A DNA stretch of 64,000 nucleotides. It comes from Massariosphaeria phaeospora. Its lineage: Eukaryota; Ascomycota; Dothideomycetes; Pleosporales. The stretch is from positions 682,001 to 746,000 of the forward strand of contig JAADJZ010000022.1 in the NCBI GenBank assembly GCA_011032825.1, read 5' to 3'. How positions within the stretch are numbered: the first letter of the stretch is position 1; every line of letters starts with the position of its first letter. This document shows, in pieces, positions 33,830 through 46,133 of this stretch. Made by a program: the position numbers and the translations under genes. The notes beneath the pieces were generated by a model that searched no databases, was not told where the DNA came from, and worked only from the letters and a program-made list of their open reading frames with translations.

Positions 33830-34739
33830 CTAGATCTGTAGTCGTTCGACCTTGTTCTTCAAGCTCGTAATCTGGGTCATGAGATCGGAGGATTCATTCG
33901 TCGTTATGCTCGCGCTGATAACCGGGCGAGAGACGCCGCACTAGTCGTCGTTAGCTGCAAGTACAGTGGTAAAATATGAGTACTTGTTAGCATCCGACGC
34001 CAAAAATCTCGAGGGGTATCCGCCGTGTGGTTGGATTTAACGGGAGGCGGAGACGCTGAAGTTGATGTTAAGAGCACCACAGAGCTCTTGAATATCGAAC
34101 GCCTGACTAGACATCGAATGTCGAAGGCGATATCGTGGATGCTGTGGGGCATATGCATGAAGGAGGTAAACTTACGGCGCGACCGAGGGCCATTTTCGAG
34201 GGTACGTAGACCTGTTCGATGGTCAGCAGATTTTCAAGTTTTGGAAGACGCCGAGTAAACCGAGGGTGAAAAGCGTAGACAGAGCTAGAACTTACATAGG
34301 GAACATTCTTGTCTTCGCAGAGCAATGGGAGATGTCTGCGGGGTTGTTAGAGATTACCGATTTCTCGGCTGGCAGCGGCATGAGGCATACAGAAGGATTG
34401 CGAGGGGAGACCTAGATGTTCATTAGTCTTGCCTGTGGAGAGGACTGGAGCTGGCTTACGTGTCTGCCGCGAGGATCACTATTTCGGCTACACCGCGGTC
34501 TGCATTCTGTCAGCGTCAGTTCGACAGAGAGGGACCCTTTGTAAACCCACTCAACGTCTTGGTCGCTTCGTTGGCCCCCTTCTTCAGCTGGCGGTAGTCT
34601 GGCGAGCGCGTTAGCTCAAGTGTCAGAGAGAGTGGGCGAGGCGATGCGACGTACGAGACGCTTGCTGGACGAGGTCAAGGATCTCTGTCGAGAGAGCTTG
34701 GTCGGCCTGCGGCCACGCGGCGGAGGTGTCTTGGGACAT
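33830..34739 (-). CDS. SNU13: 13-kDa ribonucleoprotein-associated protein Snu13 (L7Ae family), 7 exons
   Basis: Exons 34739-34655, 34598-34551, 34499-34460, 34411-34391, 34335-34296, 34211-34176 and 33940-33830 give exactly 126 residues, the usual length. The introns are 56, 51, 48, 55, 84 and 235 bp. The sequence is the conserved L7Ae/Snu13 fold throughout: [37 protein letters not shown], then LCEDKNVPYVYVPSK, ALGRACGVSRPVI and ITTNE. It binds kink-turns in U4 snRNA and in box C/D snoRNAs, so it serves both splicing and rRNA modification. The fourth exon is only 21 nt. It is divergently placed from the V-ATPase gene 456 bp away. Confidence 0.96.
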
Positions 34740-35195
34740 GGCGGAGGTGGAAGTAAGGTAGAGGTGGGTATGGAAGGGTGATCGTTGGGTTCACTGCTTA
34801 GCTCGCCCGCGTCAGGGTTCCTAGATTTCTACGTTAACTGGAGAAATACGAAGCGACGAGGAAAAACACGTACACTGCTTTGCTCGCCCGTGGATAGCGT
34901 GGTGGTGGTGAGTGTGGGGTGGTGGTGGAAGGATGGTCGCATCTCTGCTCTGTGCGATAAAACTTTCTGGATGTCCAGGGTCGGGCTTGGCGTGCATGAG
35001 CCCCGATATCACGTGGCGGGCTAGGGTGGTCTTGGCGGCGAAGACTGCGGATGCGTCTCCAGCGTCCAGCCATCGTCACCACCTCCCACACGTCAACCAC
35101 AGCCACCCGCCGACCTCCATCCACACCGCCATCCATCTCACTCGAGATTCCCCGATCCATCTAGAAGACTCGATCGTACCCATCCAACCGCCATC
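34740..35195. promoter_or_regulatory. Bidirectional intergenic region between SNU13 and the V-ATPase c gene
   Basis: Two housekeeping genes diverge from these 456 bp, which must hold both promoters. I saw no canonical TATAAA in it, as often for such genes. Confidence 0.5.
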
Positions 35196-36109
35196 ATGAC
35201 TGACTACTGGTGAGTGCCTCCGCGTAGCTCGCTCTCTCGCGAAAGCAGGACAGCTCCAGCTTGCGTCTGCGCGACCCGCTGGAGCTTGCAAGCCCCTTGA
35301 AAACACCACGAATAGGCTCCTTGCCCCTCACTTCAACGGACCAATGCTAACTCCTGTCTGCAACAGCCCCGTCTATGCTGTAAGTCGCCGCCGCACTCCC
35401 GCTTCGCCTCCCTAGAAGTCAGCACCGCAACAGGCATCGTGACTGCCACGGCCACCATCACAACACTCCTTACACGTCCAAGGCCATACAGGAGCGATTG
35501 CTGACAAGCGGACTAGCCCTTCTTCGGCGCGATGGGCTGCACATCCGCCATCGTCTTCACGTGTTTCGGGGCTGCCTACGGAACCGCCAAGGCCGGCGTG
35601 GGTGTTTCCGCTATGGGTGTCCTGCGCCCGGATTTGATCGTGAAGAGTGCGTATCCTCCGCCGCATTTCCGTGCTCGAGCGCGAGCGGCTCACGGGGTGC
35701 TACTGTCCAAGATCGCAACCCGCTAATGTTTCCCCAGACATTATCCCCGTTGTCATGGCTGGTATCATCGGTATCTACGGCCTCGTCGTGTCCGTCCTGA
35801 TCTCCAACGACCTGAAGCAAAACTCGTCGCTCTTCACCAACTTCATCCAGCTTGGTGCCGGTCTCTCTGTCGGTCTCGCGGGTATGGCTGCTGGTTTTGC
35901 TATCGGAATTGTCGGTGATGCCGGTGTGCGCGGAACGGCCCAGCAGCCCAGGCTGTTCGTCGGAATGATCTTGATTCTTATTTTCGCTGAAGTCTTGGGT
36001 ATGTCATCTCTTCCGGCTACGGAACCATCGCTAATGACGTCTAGGTCTGTACGGTCTTATCGTTGCTCTTCTGATGAACTCCCGCGGTAGCAGCGCCGAG
36101 CCCTGCTAA
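35196..36109 (+). CDS. VMA3: V-ATPase proteolipid subunit c, 5 exons
   Basis: Exons 35196-35209, 35367-35379, 35517-35646, 35738-35998 and 36045-36109 give 160 residues, normal for the family. The first two exons are 14 and 13 nt; splicing yields [17 protein letters not shown], the conserved start. Four hydrophobic helices follow, with [12 protein letters not shown] in the first pair and the essential glutamate in [21 protein letters not shown] of the last. The protein forms the proton-carrying ring of the vacuolar H+-ATPase in the vacuole and endomembranes. The symbol is assigned by closest conserved type; VMA11-like paralogues differ at the termini. Confidence 0.95.
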
Positions 36110-37332
36110 GTGCACACATCCATCCGGTTGCAGCGCCCGTCAAACTACATCTGCAGTCGGTGAACGTACCCCGGAATTATCGCATGTCTCGCGTACCCTC
36201 CAACATCTCTCACATGGCGCTCATGGATGAACATAGGCGCTATGTTGTATGTCTAGATTTGTGTATTTCTTTTGGTAGTGGATAAGCCTCGCAGGGGGCT
36301 TGGTGGCAGCTGAGCAGTGGGCTGGGGGGAGCGGTAGATAATGGAATCAGTCCACGGCAAAATGCGATCCATTTGATAGCGTGTATTGTAAGGTCTCCTC
36401 AAATTTCCATTGATCGATTGCGCTTAAGAACGAATTGCATTGATTTCCTTGCTACCTGTGCTAGTCAAACAACGGTCTAGTCTTCAATTATGCAACAAAC
36501 ACTCTCATCCGGGGTTGGATACGAATGTTATCCAGTCGCCTTGCCTCATCTCATCGGTACGCAGCGACGTTCGAAAGACTCAACCATGCATGTTCCGAGG
36601 CTAGCCAGCACGTAACCCAGGCTGTTGTATCACCTTGCATGCGAATATGCACACCACTTGCACCGTTCCTCAACGGCCGATCGGTATTGGACTCGGTGGA
36701 CCCCAGCATGAAAGCGCCAGACGTACGTGGCAAAGAACGCTACCAGAGCGGTTTAGTGGGAGCATAGTTGTAGGCAACAAGTTCATGAAGCTTTCTTTCC
36801 CAGTTTGTGGATCAAGTACTATCTATCTCAAACGAGCTGCATTTGTGCAAGATTGCAGCATCTCTCTCCAAACTCCTCCGATCCTCGCAACCGTCTGAAA
36901 CATCCTAAACCCACACCGACCGTCTCTCCCGCTTCTTGTTCGAAAATTCTGTTTCCAGCATGTCCAGCAATGTCCACCCCGGCAAATCTCTTCGCCTAAA
37001 CACGAGGGGTGGTTTGGATCGAGAGAACGGGAAGGTCGTCTTGATATGTTATATGGTTGATGGCCACGGGTGTGCTTGAGTGGGTTGTTCGAGTGGGCGT
37101 TCGAGCGTGCTTTGCTGGCTAGATGGGTGATTGGGGATGGTATGATATGTTGTGTGTACATGGGTCGTACGTGGAATCAAGGCTAGTGGGAGGAGAGACA
37201 AGCAGACCAATAGGGGAGACTAGGTAGTTGAAAGGGGGATCTGATAACTCTAGTCTCTGGTTGTCGTCCTCGATATCTGATCTTCTCGGTCGTTCTCTTT
37301 CTCTCCTTGTCTTTTCACTGTCTCCTGAGGAC
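36110..37332. other. Intergenic between convergent genes
   Basis: These 1.2 kb hold the 3' ends of the V-ATPase gene and of the ARID/SH3 gene. Short open frames have no recognisable motif. Confidence 0.45.
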
Positions 37333-40300
37333 TCAGGAGTCAACCGCGGTCTCGTCTTCGAAGTCCGGCCCAAAGCAATCCGGACACCGTCTACGATGAC
37401 ACGCCTCGCAATATTTCGATGAGTTATAGCACAGCTTGAAGCACTTGCAGCAGACCCAGTCATTCCAACCACCGGGTGGCTCGTAGCCTGTTTTGGGCTG
37501 CTCGCTGCTGGAGTCCTGCTTAGCTACGTCGGCCGCGCTTTCATCGTCGGTTTGGATCGGTCGCCGGTTCTCGAGCGCTACCGGGTCGACGTCATCCCTA
37601 TACTGGATATTTTCAACTGGGGTTTCAGCGTCGCTAGTGTTATGCAGTGGAGACTTGTCGTCCGGGACCGTGTGCTGTGTAGGATCACTCTCACTTGAGA
37701 TCTCTTCTCGGATTCCCCCTCCATTGTAGCGTTCCAGCCTAGCCCGCACCATATCACAGATTTGCTGTGCGGCAGCGCCATCTTCCGCGAAAAACTCAAA
37801 ACCGTCGCAGACTATGGCCCGCCAACCGTCTTCGCGCCTTCTTCGATGGGCAACAGACCCTTCAAACCGGACCAAGTTCGCATGAACACTCACATCTAGC
37901 ATCGAGGAATACAATATAGTCCAGGTAGTACCGTCATGGCAAAATTTGACATAGGGGTCGCCAATCCAGAGCATGCCCATGGGAGCTGCCGGATAGGAAC
38001 TACTGAGCAATTGAGCATGACCTATGATCACTATCCTGTTTGCTTTCGGACAGCAAGAGTTCGGCTGGTGTCCGCATTTGCTGCACTTATTGTCCTGGTC
38101 GATGAGGTCACCGCATCCACAACACATTCGTTCGTCAATGTCAGTTTGAATGCGGCCTGTGGCTAGCGGAGAAGTGAGCGGTTCTCGCGGAGAGTGTGGA
38201 GCTGGATGATCAGCTGCAAGGAGTTTCTCGCTGGGTGGTCCAGTTGCGCAGCAGTAGCCTTTGCTATGTCCACAATCCGGGCAACTCTCTTTTTCTCGTG
38301 ATATCAGACCGGACGTTTCGCAAGAGCAGCAAATCCACGTGTCAGATGGTACTATCGCGTAAATTTTCTTAGAGCTGGGTAGACGTTCCGGAAGTTCCCT
38401 CGGGCTGCTTGCCTTCGGTTTAAATCTAAAGGATTCCGAGTCGGGTTTCTCGCTATTCAAGTTCGGTTTCTCGTTTAGCATGTTCCAAAAGTGCATAGTG
38501 TCTTCCACACAATAATTGCTGGGGAACCATCCACGAACGCCCTTGCACACTCCGTCCCACCACCCAGTATCTTGTTCTGTTATGACCTGGATGATGTCGC
38601 CTTTCCGGAAACTCAGCACTGTGCCGTCATCCGCGTCATAGTCGGTGGTCGCTCGCATGTACTTGCCGCCTGGAGGAGTTGACTTGACCACTGGTGGCCC
38701 ATAGTCGGTGCCAATCTGCGAAAACAGGAAGGGTTCATGAACTCTGCGAATGACTTGCGCAAGGGTCATATACTTCAAATCCTCCAGTTTTCTGATCCGA
38801 AGGTCAGTTGGCAGGACCCGAGCTTCATACCATTCCCTCATCTGCGGTCCAGTATATGGGCCATGTGCTTTGTCGAACTGGTCGAGGAACATCCATCTCA
38901 TGTGTTCGGAGGGAATCATGATGTTCGAGACGACAATGGGTTCAACCTCAATCCTAGAATCTGAAAGAAGCTTGATTTTCCGACGATAAAAAAGCTCTTG
39001 AAGTGTAAAATCCCGTTTATCATCCGGTGCTTCTACTACCCTGAGCCCTAAATGCGCGTTGCAATGATGACACGCTAACATTGCACACCGAAAATCTTCG
39101 AGAGCGGTCCCTCGAAATCGATACTCCTGATCGCTTTCTACTCTGAGTTTGCTGATATATGGGGATTGTTTGGGACTATAGTATTCTGTCGTGTATTGGA
39201 TCCATGAATTGGAGAACCGGCCGAATTCGCCCTCGCACGTCTCGCAAAAAGCCCTGACCTCTTGAGGACCGATTCCGGGAGGTGTAGGCAAACCTTTCGT
39301 TAGAAGCGGTGAACGAGGACCCGATACGCTGACTGGGGTAGGCATGTTCGAATTAGCTTCAACTGAGGACGTCCGCTCGTGTCTAGTAGTCTGGGGAAGG
39401 GTCGGCGAAGCTTCTGGTGGTGGATAATGTCCCATAGTGTATCGAGAGGACTGGGGATCAGATAAGTTGGTGATGAGGTTTAGTTGGGCGGACTTAGACT
39501 TTTGGGTGCTCTGTGCGTCCGATGCAGTGGCACCATCTGTATTTGCCGTGAGGCCAATGTCGCTGTCGAATTCTGTGTCCTGGCGTAGCTTTTCGTTCGC
39601 GTATATTGTCTGAATATCGAGTTCGCTCAACGACTGGTTCCTTGCTATATCGTTCGATCCTGGAGGGTTGAAGCTCTCGAGAATAGGGCTCGGGAGAGGC
39701 TCGCTTCCAATGATCAGGTCTTTTCGGCTTCTTCGACCGTACATGTTACTCTCCATCTCCGCTCCAGATTTATCTTCTCCTGATAACTCTCTAGATGTAA
39801 CGCCGATTTCGTCTACATCGTCTGAAACTGCTTGTATTGGCGCTTCTATATCTGTAGTCAACTCGGTGACTCTTGCTTTGTTGCGTGCGACACGACTTCC
39901 TATCGACTGTTGGCTACTCGTGTCACTATTAGCTTTCTGACCCCGCTGCTGGGGATCGTCCTGATTGCCCGAGTTTTCCGCGTGTACAGCAGCGGACTTC
40001 CCGGTCTCAGCCAACTGGTCCCCTGGAGGATACGAGTTTTCGGAAACATGTCGCGGTAGCTGCTGCTCAGCGTCCGCTTTCAGGTCTTCGAGCCGTTGCT
40101 AGAGTCAATTCATTAGCGTTTTCAGGCCCGCCAATATTGCCACTACACTTACTTGAATAGTCTCCGCGCTGAGCTCTTGTTGGGAATGAACCCAGAATCC
40201 GGTCGCCAGCTGTACTCTGGTCAGTTCATAGACTGATGGTGGAATCCCACAGTGTTTATCTTACAGGATCCGGTTGTAACCACGCGTCGGGACCGAACAA

Positions 40301-42430
40301 CTTTTTCACATCGGTATCTGTGACCGCTGCCTGCAAGCTTCCCGCTGGCAGGAAATACTTGTGGTATACAGGGGTAGGGATATCCCGCTTTCTTGCCACC
40401 TCTTGGAGAAGCGCGCGCACCATGAACAGGAAATCGTCCCTGTCCTCCGAGGTCAGATTTAGACGAGTAAGACCGTCTTCAGTGATGTTGCGAAGAAGTT
40501 CTAGCGTGTGGAATCCATTTGCGTAAAGGACGTTGTGATATCGAGCCAATCCGGGGATTTCGTAAATCGATGTTGTGTCCATGATTGGGATTATGGGGTC
40601 GCGGAACGCTGAGACCTTTTCTTCGTATAAGAGGATCCATTCCTCATATACCCTTTTAAGGGACAATAGTATCAAATGCCTTTCACCGGTAAGTTGAAGA
40701 TCCCGGGCAACATCTACCCATAGATCGGTCTCGCATACGTGGCCGAACCCGCCTCGTTTCCGGACAGATCTGATGAGCGCCAACAGTGTTCCCATCCCGC
40801 GCGGCGGTTCGGTGAAAATTCCATTACCTCGTTGTCTATGAAACTCTAAGAACCCGACCATATCGGTGTCATTCTTGGGTATTTCGTGGGCCTTGGTGGT
40901 TCTTTGAACTATATCTCTGTACAAGGATGCTACCGAGGGTGTCACTATGTCTCTATTGAGTTGGTCACCCCCGGGGTCAGATGCTGCTGCGCTAATAGAG
41001 CTCGTAATAGACCGAGATCCACGTATATCTTCTTCATCATCGCTCTCGTCATGATCATCTTTCATGTACGATGGTAGCGCAAATAGAGCTAACTCCTCAT
41101 GATGTTTGCCAAGATGACGACGAAGTTGCGTGAGTGAAGGAAGTCTTTGTTGGCAAAGGGCACACTCAGCAGTTTCTCCCATGGCGGGTAACCTCTCACA
41201 AGTGCGAATCATCTCATCTAAGCGATGGTCATTGTTGAAGTCCGGGTGATCATTTTGAAGATGTTGCCGGATATCCGCGTGCGACTGGAAAGCGATGTTG
41301 CATCCGTCGACACATTCCCACCATTTGCGGTGAGCTTTGAGCTCATGATCGAACCAGTCATGGCGTGAGTCGTAAGCGCAGTCTGGTATCTCGCACTCTT
41401 CGAAGGAACAAACATAGGGTTGGAGATCTCGGTAGACATGCTTATGCCAGGCTGAAACATGTCGAACAGAGGTAAAACGGAAGCATAGAGGGCATTCAAA
41501 CGGGTCGCCATCCAGGCCTAGCTCGGGCAGTGGTGGGGGTCGTAGCTTTGTACTGTCATTTGTAGAGGAAGCATATGATGTTTGTGACAACGTGTCCTCG
41601 TAGTAGTCATTGTTGTCCAGATCGACGGCAGAGCTATTGGCTTTCACAACTTCGGGGATGGATGATGCAACGGTACTTTGAATCCATTGGGAGGGTGCGC
41701 TCAGAGTGGGTGCGAACGTTACGGTTGGAGCTGCTCGTGTCTGTTGCTCTACTAGCTCTAGACCTTGTTCTAGTCTTTTGCGGTGCTCATCTCGGTATCG
41801 TAGATACTGTCGGCGTCGGGAAATGGCTTTACCCAATTTAATCACTAGATAGTCTTCGGCGTTCGGGAATTTGTCTCGCACATGTTCAATGTCGTAGTGC
41901 TCGTAATGAGATGTATCAATCTGTGCAGATTCCTTGAACTGATCGTGCGGTGCAGGGTTCCGAATAGCCATTGAAAGCCGCATCAAACAAGTGATTATCT
42001 CGGCTATGTTGGACGCAAGCTGTTGAAGTTCTGTTGTCCCAGAATCCTTGTCAAAGAGGTCATCGTCGCCAGAATCGGATTCAGAACCGGATAGGTCTTC
42101 CCAGGGTACTCTAGCCCCAGATATGATTTCAATCGCCTCTATTATGACCGTGTTCAGACTCTTGAGTAGTTCAACCACCCTATCCCGGATATGCGATGCC
42201 TCTCGAAGTCTGTAGTCAAGGGAACTCCTCCCTTTACGATGTGCAGCAATGTTCCCGCACCATAGGCGAAATCGTCCCAACTCGTCGTGAAGGTTCCATG
42301 GCGCTGTCTTTTGCTTGGTTAGCAATCCAGACTGATTTAGACTCGTGCAAGCCTTTTCAAACCCGACAAGACATGTGTGAACGTGGCTGGCGATTGGTGA
42401 TGCATCGTCCGGTCCATTTGCAGTCCTCAT
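37333..42430 (-). CDS. Large zinc finger-ARID-SAM-GYF-SH3 protein, 3 exons
   Basis: Exons 42430-40265, 40209-40153 and 40098-37333 (introns 55 and 54 bp, all phase 0) give 1,662 residues. Order along the chain, by eye: a helical N-terminal region; C2H2-type fingers (about 315-455, e.g. FECPLCFRFTS, AECALCQQRLP); an ARID-like region (about 510-605: FLEFHRQRGNG...VRKRGGFGHV...LWVDVARDLQL); a SAM-like helix bundle (about 620-690); a disordered stretch; a GYF-like domain (about 1140-1190: WMFLDQFDKAHGPYTGPQMREWY); an SH3 domain (about 1220-1275: ATTDYDADDGTVLSFRKGDIIQV); cysteine-rich zinc ribbons; a PH-like segment; and a last zinc knuckle at the C-terminus. DNA-binding plus adaptor domains in one chain is unusual. 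Function is unknown. Confidence 0.8.
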
Positions 42431-42866
42431 ATTGGATGCGGCACATGTACCGGACTCCTAGAAAAAGACAAGTCTCAGAGCAAGCCTCTGGAGATAGGTC
42501 TGGCTTTAGAAAGCGCTATACGATCAGGCCGGCTGGGGAAGGTTTTCGTATGTTGTCTGGAACCGTGGAAAAGATTGGCGCTCTCCCAGTTGGCCTTCCG
42601 TTGACAGTCATAGCCGGTATAGGCTGTCCATGAGATGCATGGTAATGGTAATAATGAAGTTGCTAGTCCGTAAGGGTGGTTTGCATGAGGTTGACAAAAT
42701 CGATGGACTCATGAGGCTGAGGCTGAAAAGCGGGGGCGAAGAGTGCGGGCTGTTGCACGTGCAACGGGCCTATTCTCAGCCGTGCAGCCTTATACGCATC
42801 AACTCTCCCTCTCAAAGTACGAACTACAGACAAAATACTGCTGGGTATGCGGTAAATCGATCGAGG
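42431..42866. promoter_or_regulatory. Divergent intergenic region
   Basis: These 436 bp separate the divergent starts of the ARID/SH3 gene and the DUF7580-like gene. They are partly open in the frame of the latter from 42630, but the conserved N-terminus begins at 42867. Confidence 0.45.
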
Positions 42867-44766
42867 ATGTCGGGTTTCGAGGTAGCTGGAGTGGTTCTAG
42901 GCTCTCTGCCGCTTGTACTGGCGGCACTAGAGCACTACGCAGAGGGCATCGCGACAGCGAAGCGGTTTTGGCGGTACAAGTCGGAGATGAGGTCCCTAAT
43001 CCTTCAGATCAATACCGAGAGAAGCATCTTCATCAATACTCTGGAGCAGCTGCTTACAGGGATCGTCAGAATCGAGCATATGACGGAGCTGTTGTCGAGC
43101 CCCGGAGGAAAGGCTTGGGTCGACTCTGGAGTAGATGGAAAGCTTCAAGACCGACTGAGAGACGCGTACAACATTTATCTCGACAATGTAAGAGGAATGG
43201 ACAGGGCTTTGGAGAAGATGATGGCGAAATTGGCTTTAGGAGTGGACGGCAAGGTGCGTGGGTTGTTCCTCCCCCATCGAAGTGCCGGCTAGCGCACATC
43301 CTTATTCTCTGGTCCGATTACATTATCGAAGCTCCACCGCCACACCACAACGACTAGAATCGAGCGTAACTGCATTCTTGCTGTCTATCTCACTAATTCC
43401 ATCGCTGACATGAACGCAGCCGCAATTCGCCGATCCGAACGCATTCAAGCAGGAGATCCGACGCCTCAAGTTCAGCATCACAAAGTCAGAGTATGCTGAA
43501 TCCATGGGCAATTTGAAAAACTACAACCAGGCGTTAGCACGTATCACGAAGCAATCGCTAGAGCTAGAGCCTACACGCACAGGAAGCAAGTCGAGTGGAG
43601 CCTGTCCGAACTTCCGGGCATTCCAGGACTATGCGAAGAGTCTCTACAATACCATACGGTCGGGGCTGCAGTGTGGATGCCAGGGCCATGCTGTGAATCT
43701 GCGTCTGGAGAGCCGAAGCGAAAGATTCGAAGAAGAAGAGGATGCACTTGGACAGACGCCATTCCGAGTCGTCTTCTCTTACACTTCGGATACTAACTCG
43801 CCAGCCTCAACCTGGTCGTTATGGAAGGAAGCTGATATTCGATATATCCACGATAAACCTAAGCCCATAGACCCAGCGCCTCGCTCCCAAAGAGTCACTC
43901 AGATCTCGTCAGAGAGGCGGAGAGTCAGATTCGATCCGGGTGGGGTTCAAGTACAACATGTAAGCCTAGCTACCGCCTCTAGTACACCTCAGCCTCACAC
44001 GCCTACCCCCAATCTCGACCAAATCCAAGACCTGTGCAAGGCAATTGAAAGGCTGCAACAGCCCCAGCGGGAAATCTGTATCGGGTATCTCCTCGACAGT
44101 GTCAGAAGAAAACACGGAATTTACCCCTTGGAACCACCCGTCACGAACCACCAGCAATGGGCGACCTACTCCTTGCGCGATATCCTGAATAAACCCGCCA
44201 CAGTCAACCGCCGTCTGACCCAGCATGACAAGCTCAGAGTAGCTGTCGTCTTGGCCTCGAGTGTGCTTCAACTCTACAAGACACCATGGCTAGATGAACA
44301 CTGGGGGAAAGATGACGTCATCTTTATCCACAGACCCGGAGCTTCACTGTCATCCATCTACGAGCATCCCTTCATCAGCCGGAAGTTCACCAAAAGCACC
44401 AGCAGTCCCAATCCGCCCACCCTGCCAACCGTCTGTCGAGTCATCCGCAACCAAACGCTATTCACCCTCGGCGTCCTGCTCATTGAGCTCTGGTACGGCA
44501 AGTCGATTGAAGAGCTGCAGATGCCATGCGATCTTGATTGCCAGGGCACGCCGGGGGTCGCTTGGTGTACTGCGGAGCGGGTCGTCGAGAACGAGATCGA
44601 ATTTGAGGCTGGGAAGCGCTACTCGGACGCGGTACGACGCTGCATCCGCTGTGACTTTGACCGGAAGGATATGAGTCTTGACAACGAGAGCTTCCAGCAG
44701 GCGGTGTATGATGGGGTGGTTTCCCTGCTCGAAAAGACGCTGCAGCAGTTCAACAGCTTGGATTGA
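42867..44766 (+). CDS. DUF7580-like fungal protein, 2 exons
   Basis: Exons 42867-43253 and 43420-44766 (intron 166 bp, GTGCGT...CAG) give 577 residues. The start MSGFEVAGVVLGSLPLVLAALEHYAEG is the hallmark helix of a large mould family; relatives combine it with a C-terminal DUF7580 region that resembles a degenerate protein kinase. Here the C-terminal half contains HDKLRVAVVLASSVLQLYKTPWL, DDVIFIHRP and TLFTLGVLLIELWYGKSIEEL, matching that pattern; catalytic kinase residues are not evident. Proteins of this type are suspected of roles in heterokaryon incompatibility or signalling; that is inference from the family. Confidence 0.8.
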
Positions 44767-46133
44767 GGGTGCACAATTCCTGGAAAAGTCAGTATTTCCA
44801 ACCTGCTCCGCAAGTCATTGATACTACCAAGCTCCCACCCCCCGTGACATAATTCATTTCTGATGCGTACTGAGGGGACTGTAACTCTACGTTTGTATCG
44901 TCTCGCCTTGACAAGCCATATTGGGACGTTTACTTAGTATGCTAGATACACTAACCTTTGTAAAGATAAAGGTAAACTACCTACCTATTATTAGAGATAC
45001 CTATACTGTCAAGAGGATTGTCTAAATTCTGTCCTTATCGACAATGGATTCTGCTAGGGGGGTGAAGCTACTGCCATCAGCCACCGCATGGATGAACGGA
45101 CAGCAAACACCCTCCATATTTCCCCAGCGTTTCCTCTTGATCTACTTATGTTTGACGCGACGGTGGAACAAAGAGATCGAAGGGCTCTTGGTGGAACTCA
45201 GCACAGGCTCCAGATACTTCTGACGATAACCTTGCGATAGCTTCGGTCGTGGGGCAAATCACCTGAACGTGGTTCTATGACCTGTCCGTAAATGTATCGG
45301 TATTAGATATGCAGTGTTATACAATCGGTATACGTATAGAGCTGGGGAAGCAGTTTGGCGTGTCTGAGCACCGTCAGTCCTCGAAGAAGGGATGACGTTG
45401 TCCTGAAAGAAAGTGGCCGGGAGTCCCTTTCACCCACTAGACGCCGGTGGTCGCTGCTGCAGGGTCCAAGCTAGCCGCTTGGCGGAAATGGTCCCCGCGG
45501 CTGGCTGGGCGGCTGAAAGTGCAACGGCCAGTCAGCAGGCAGAGCATTTATTGGATCAGCCTCTTTGTATATATACCAATACCACTGCGCCGTCACGGGG
45601 CCCTCCCTTGACTGCTTCACTCGTAGACTGCTCTCTCTGTTGGAGTGTTTGTTGCACCTGCCCAGTCAATTGTCGCGCCCTTCCGCGCTTGCCTCTTGAG
45701 CGCGAGACCAACGCGGCGGCGGCAGGAGCGTTGGAAACCCGAGCCTCGAACCCCTCCACTCGCCCCGGAACGGCAGGTACACACTCCCCGCTGCCCAACC
45801 CTCTGCACAGCTCTCCGACGGACGTCGCAACAGCAGCGCAGAGTCCAGCCCGGCCTCGCACGCCGTCTGTCGCTTGTGCAGCTCCTATCAAACAATCCGG
45901 CCGCCGTCGACCAGTCGCCGCCGCCGTCTTGCACCTCCGAGACGCTGAAACAAACGCAAGGTCCTTCCTGCGTCCCCCCAGCCTGGGACACGACCGCGAC
46001 CGACCAACGCGACCAACACCACCACGGCCGCTGCTCCCTGGCCTCCTGGCTACCGACCTCGCTCTCCGCCGCCCCCGGCCGCTGGACTACCACCTATGTA
46101 TCGGCCTGGCACGCTGCTTGCTGTTCTGTCACC
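44767..46133. other. Intergenic and 5' leader of the Ser/Pro-rich gene
   Basis: 44767-45400 shows AT-rich stretches and no gene. 45413-46133 is GC- and CT-rich and open in two frames, but without conserved features; I read it as promoter and long 5' leader of the next gene. Confidence 0.45.
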
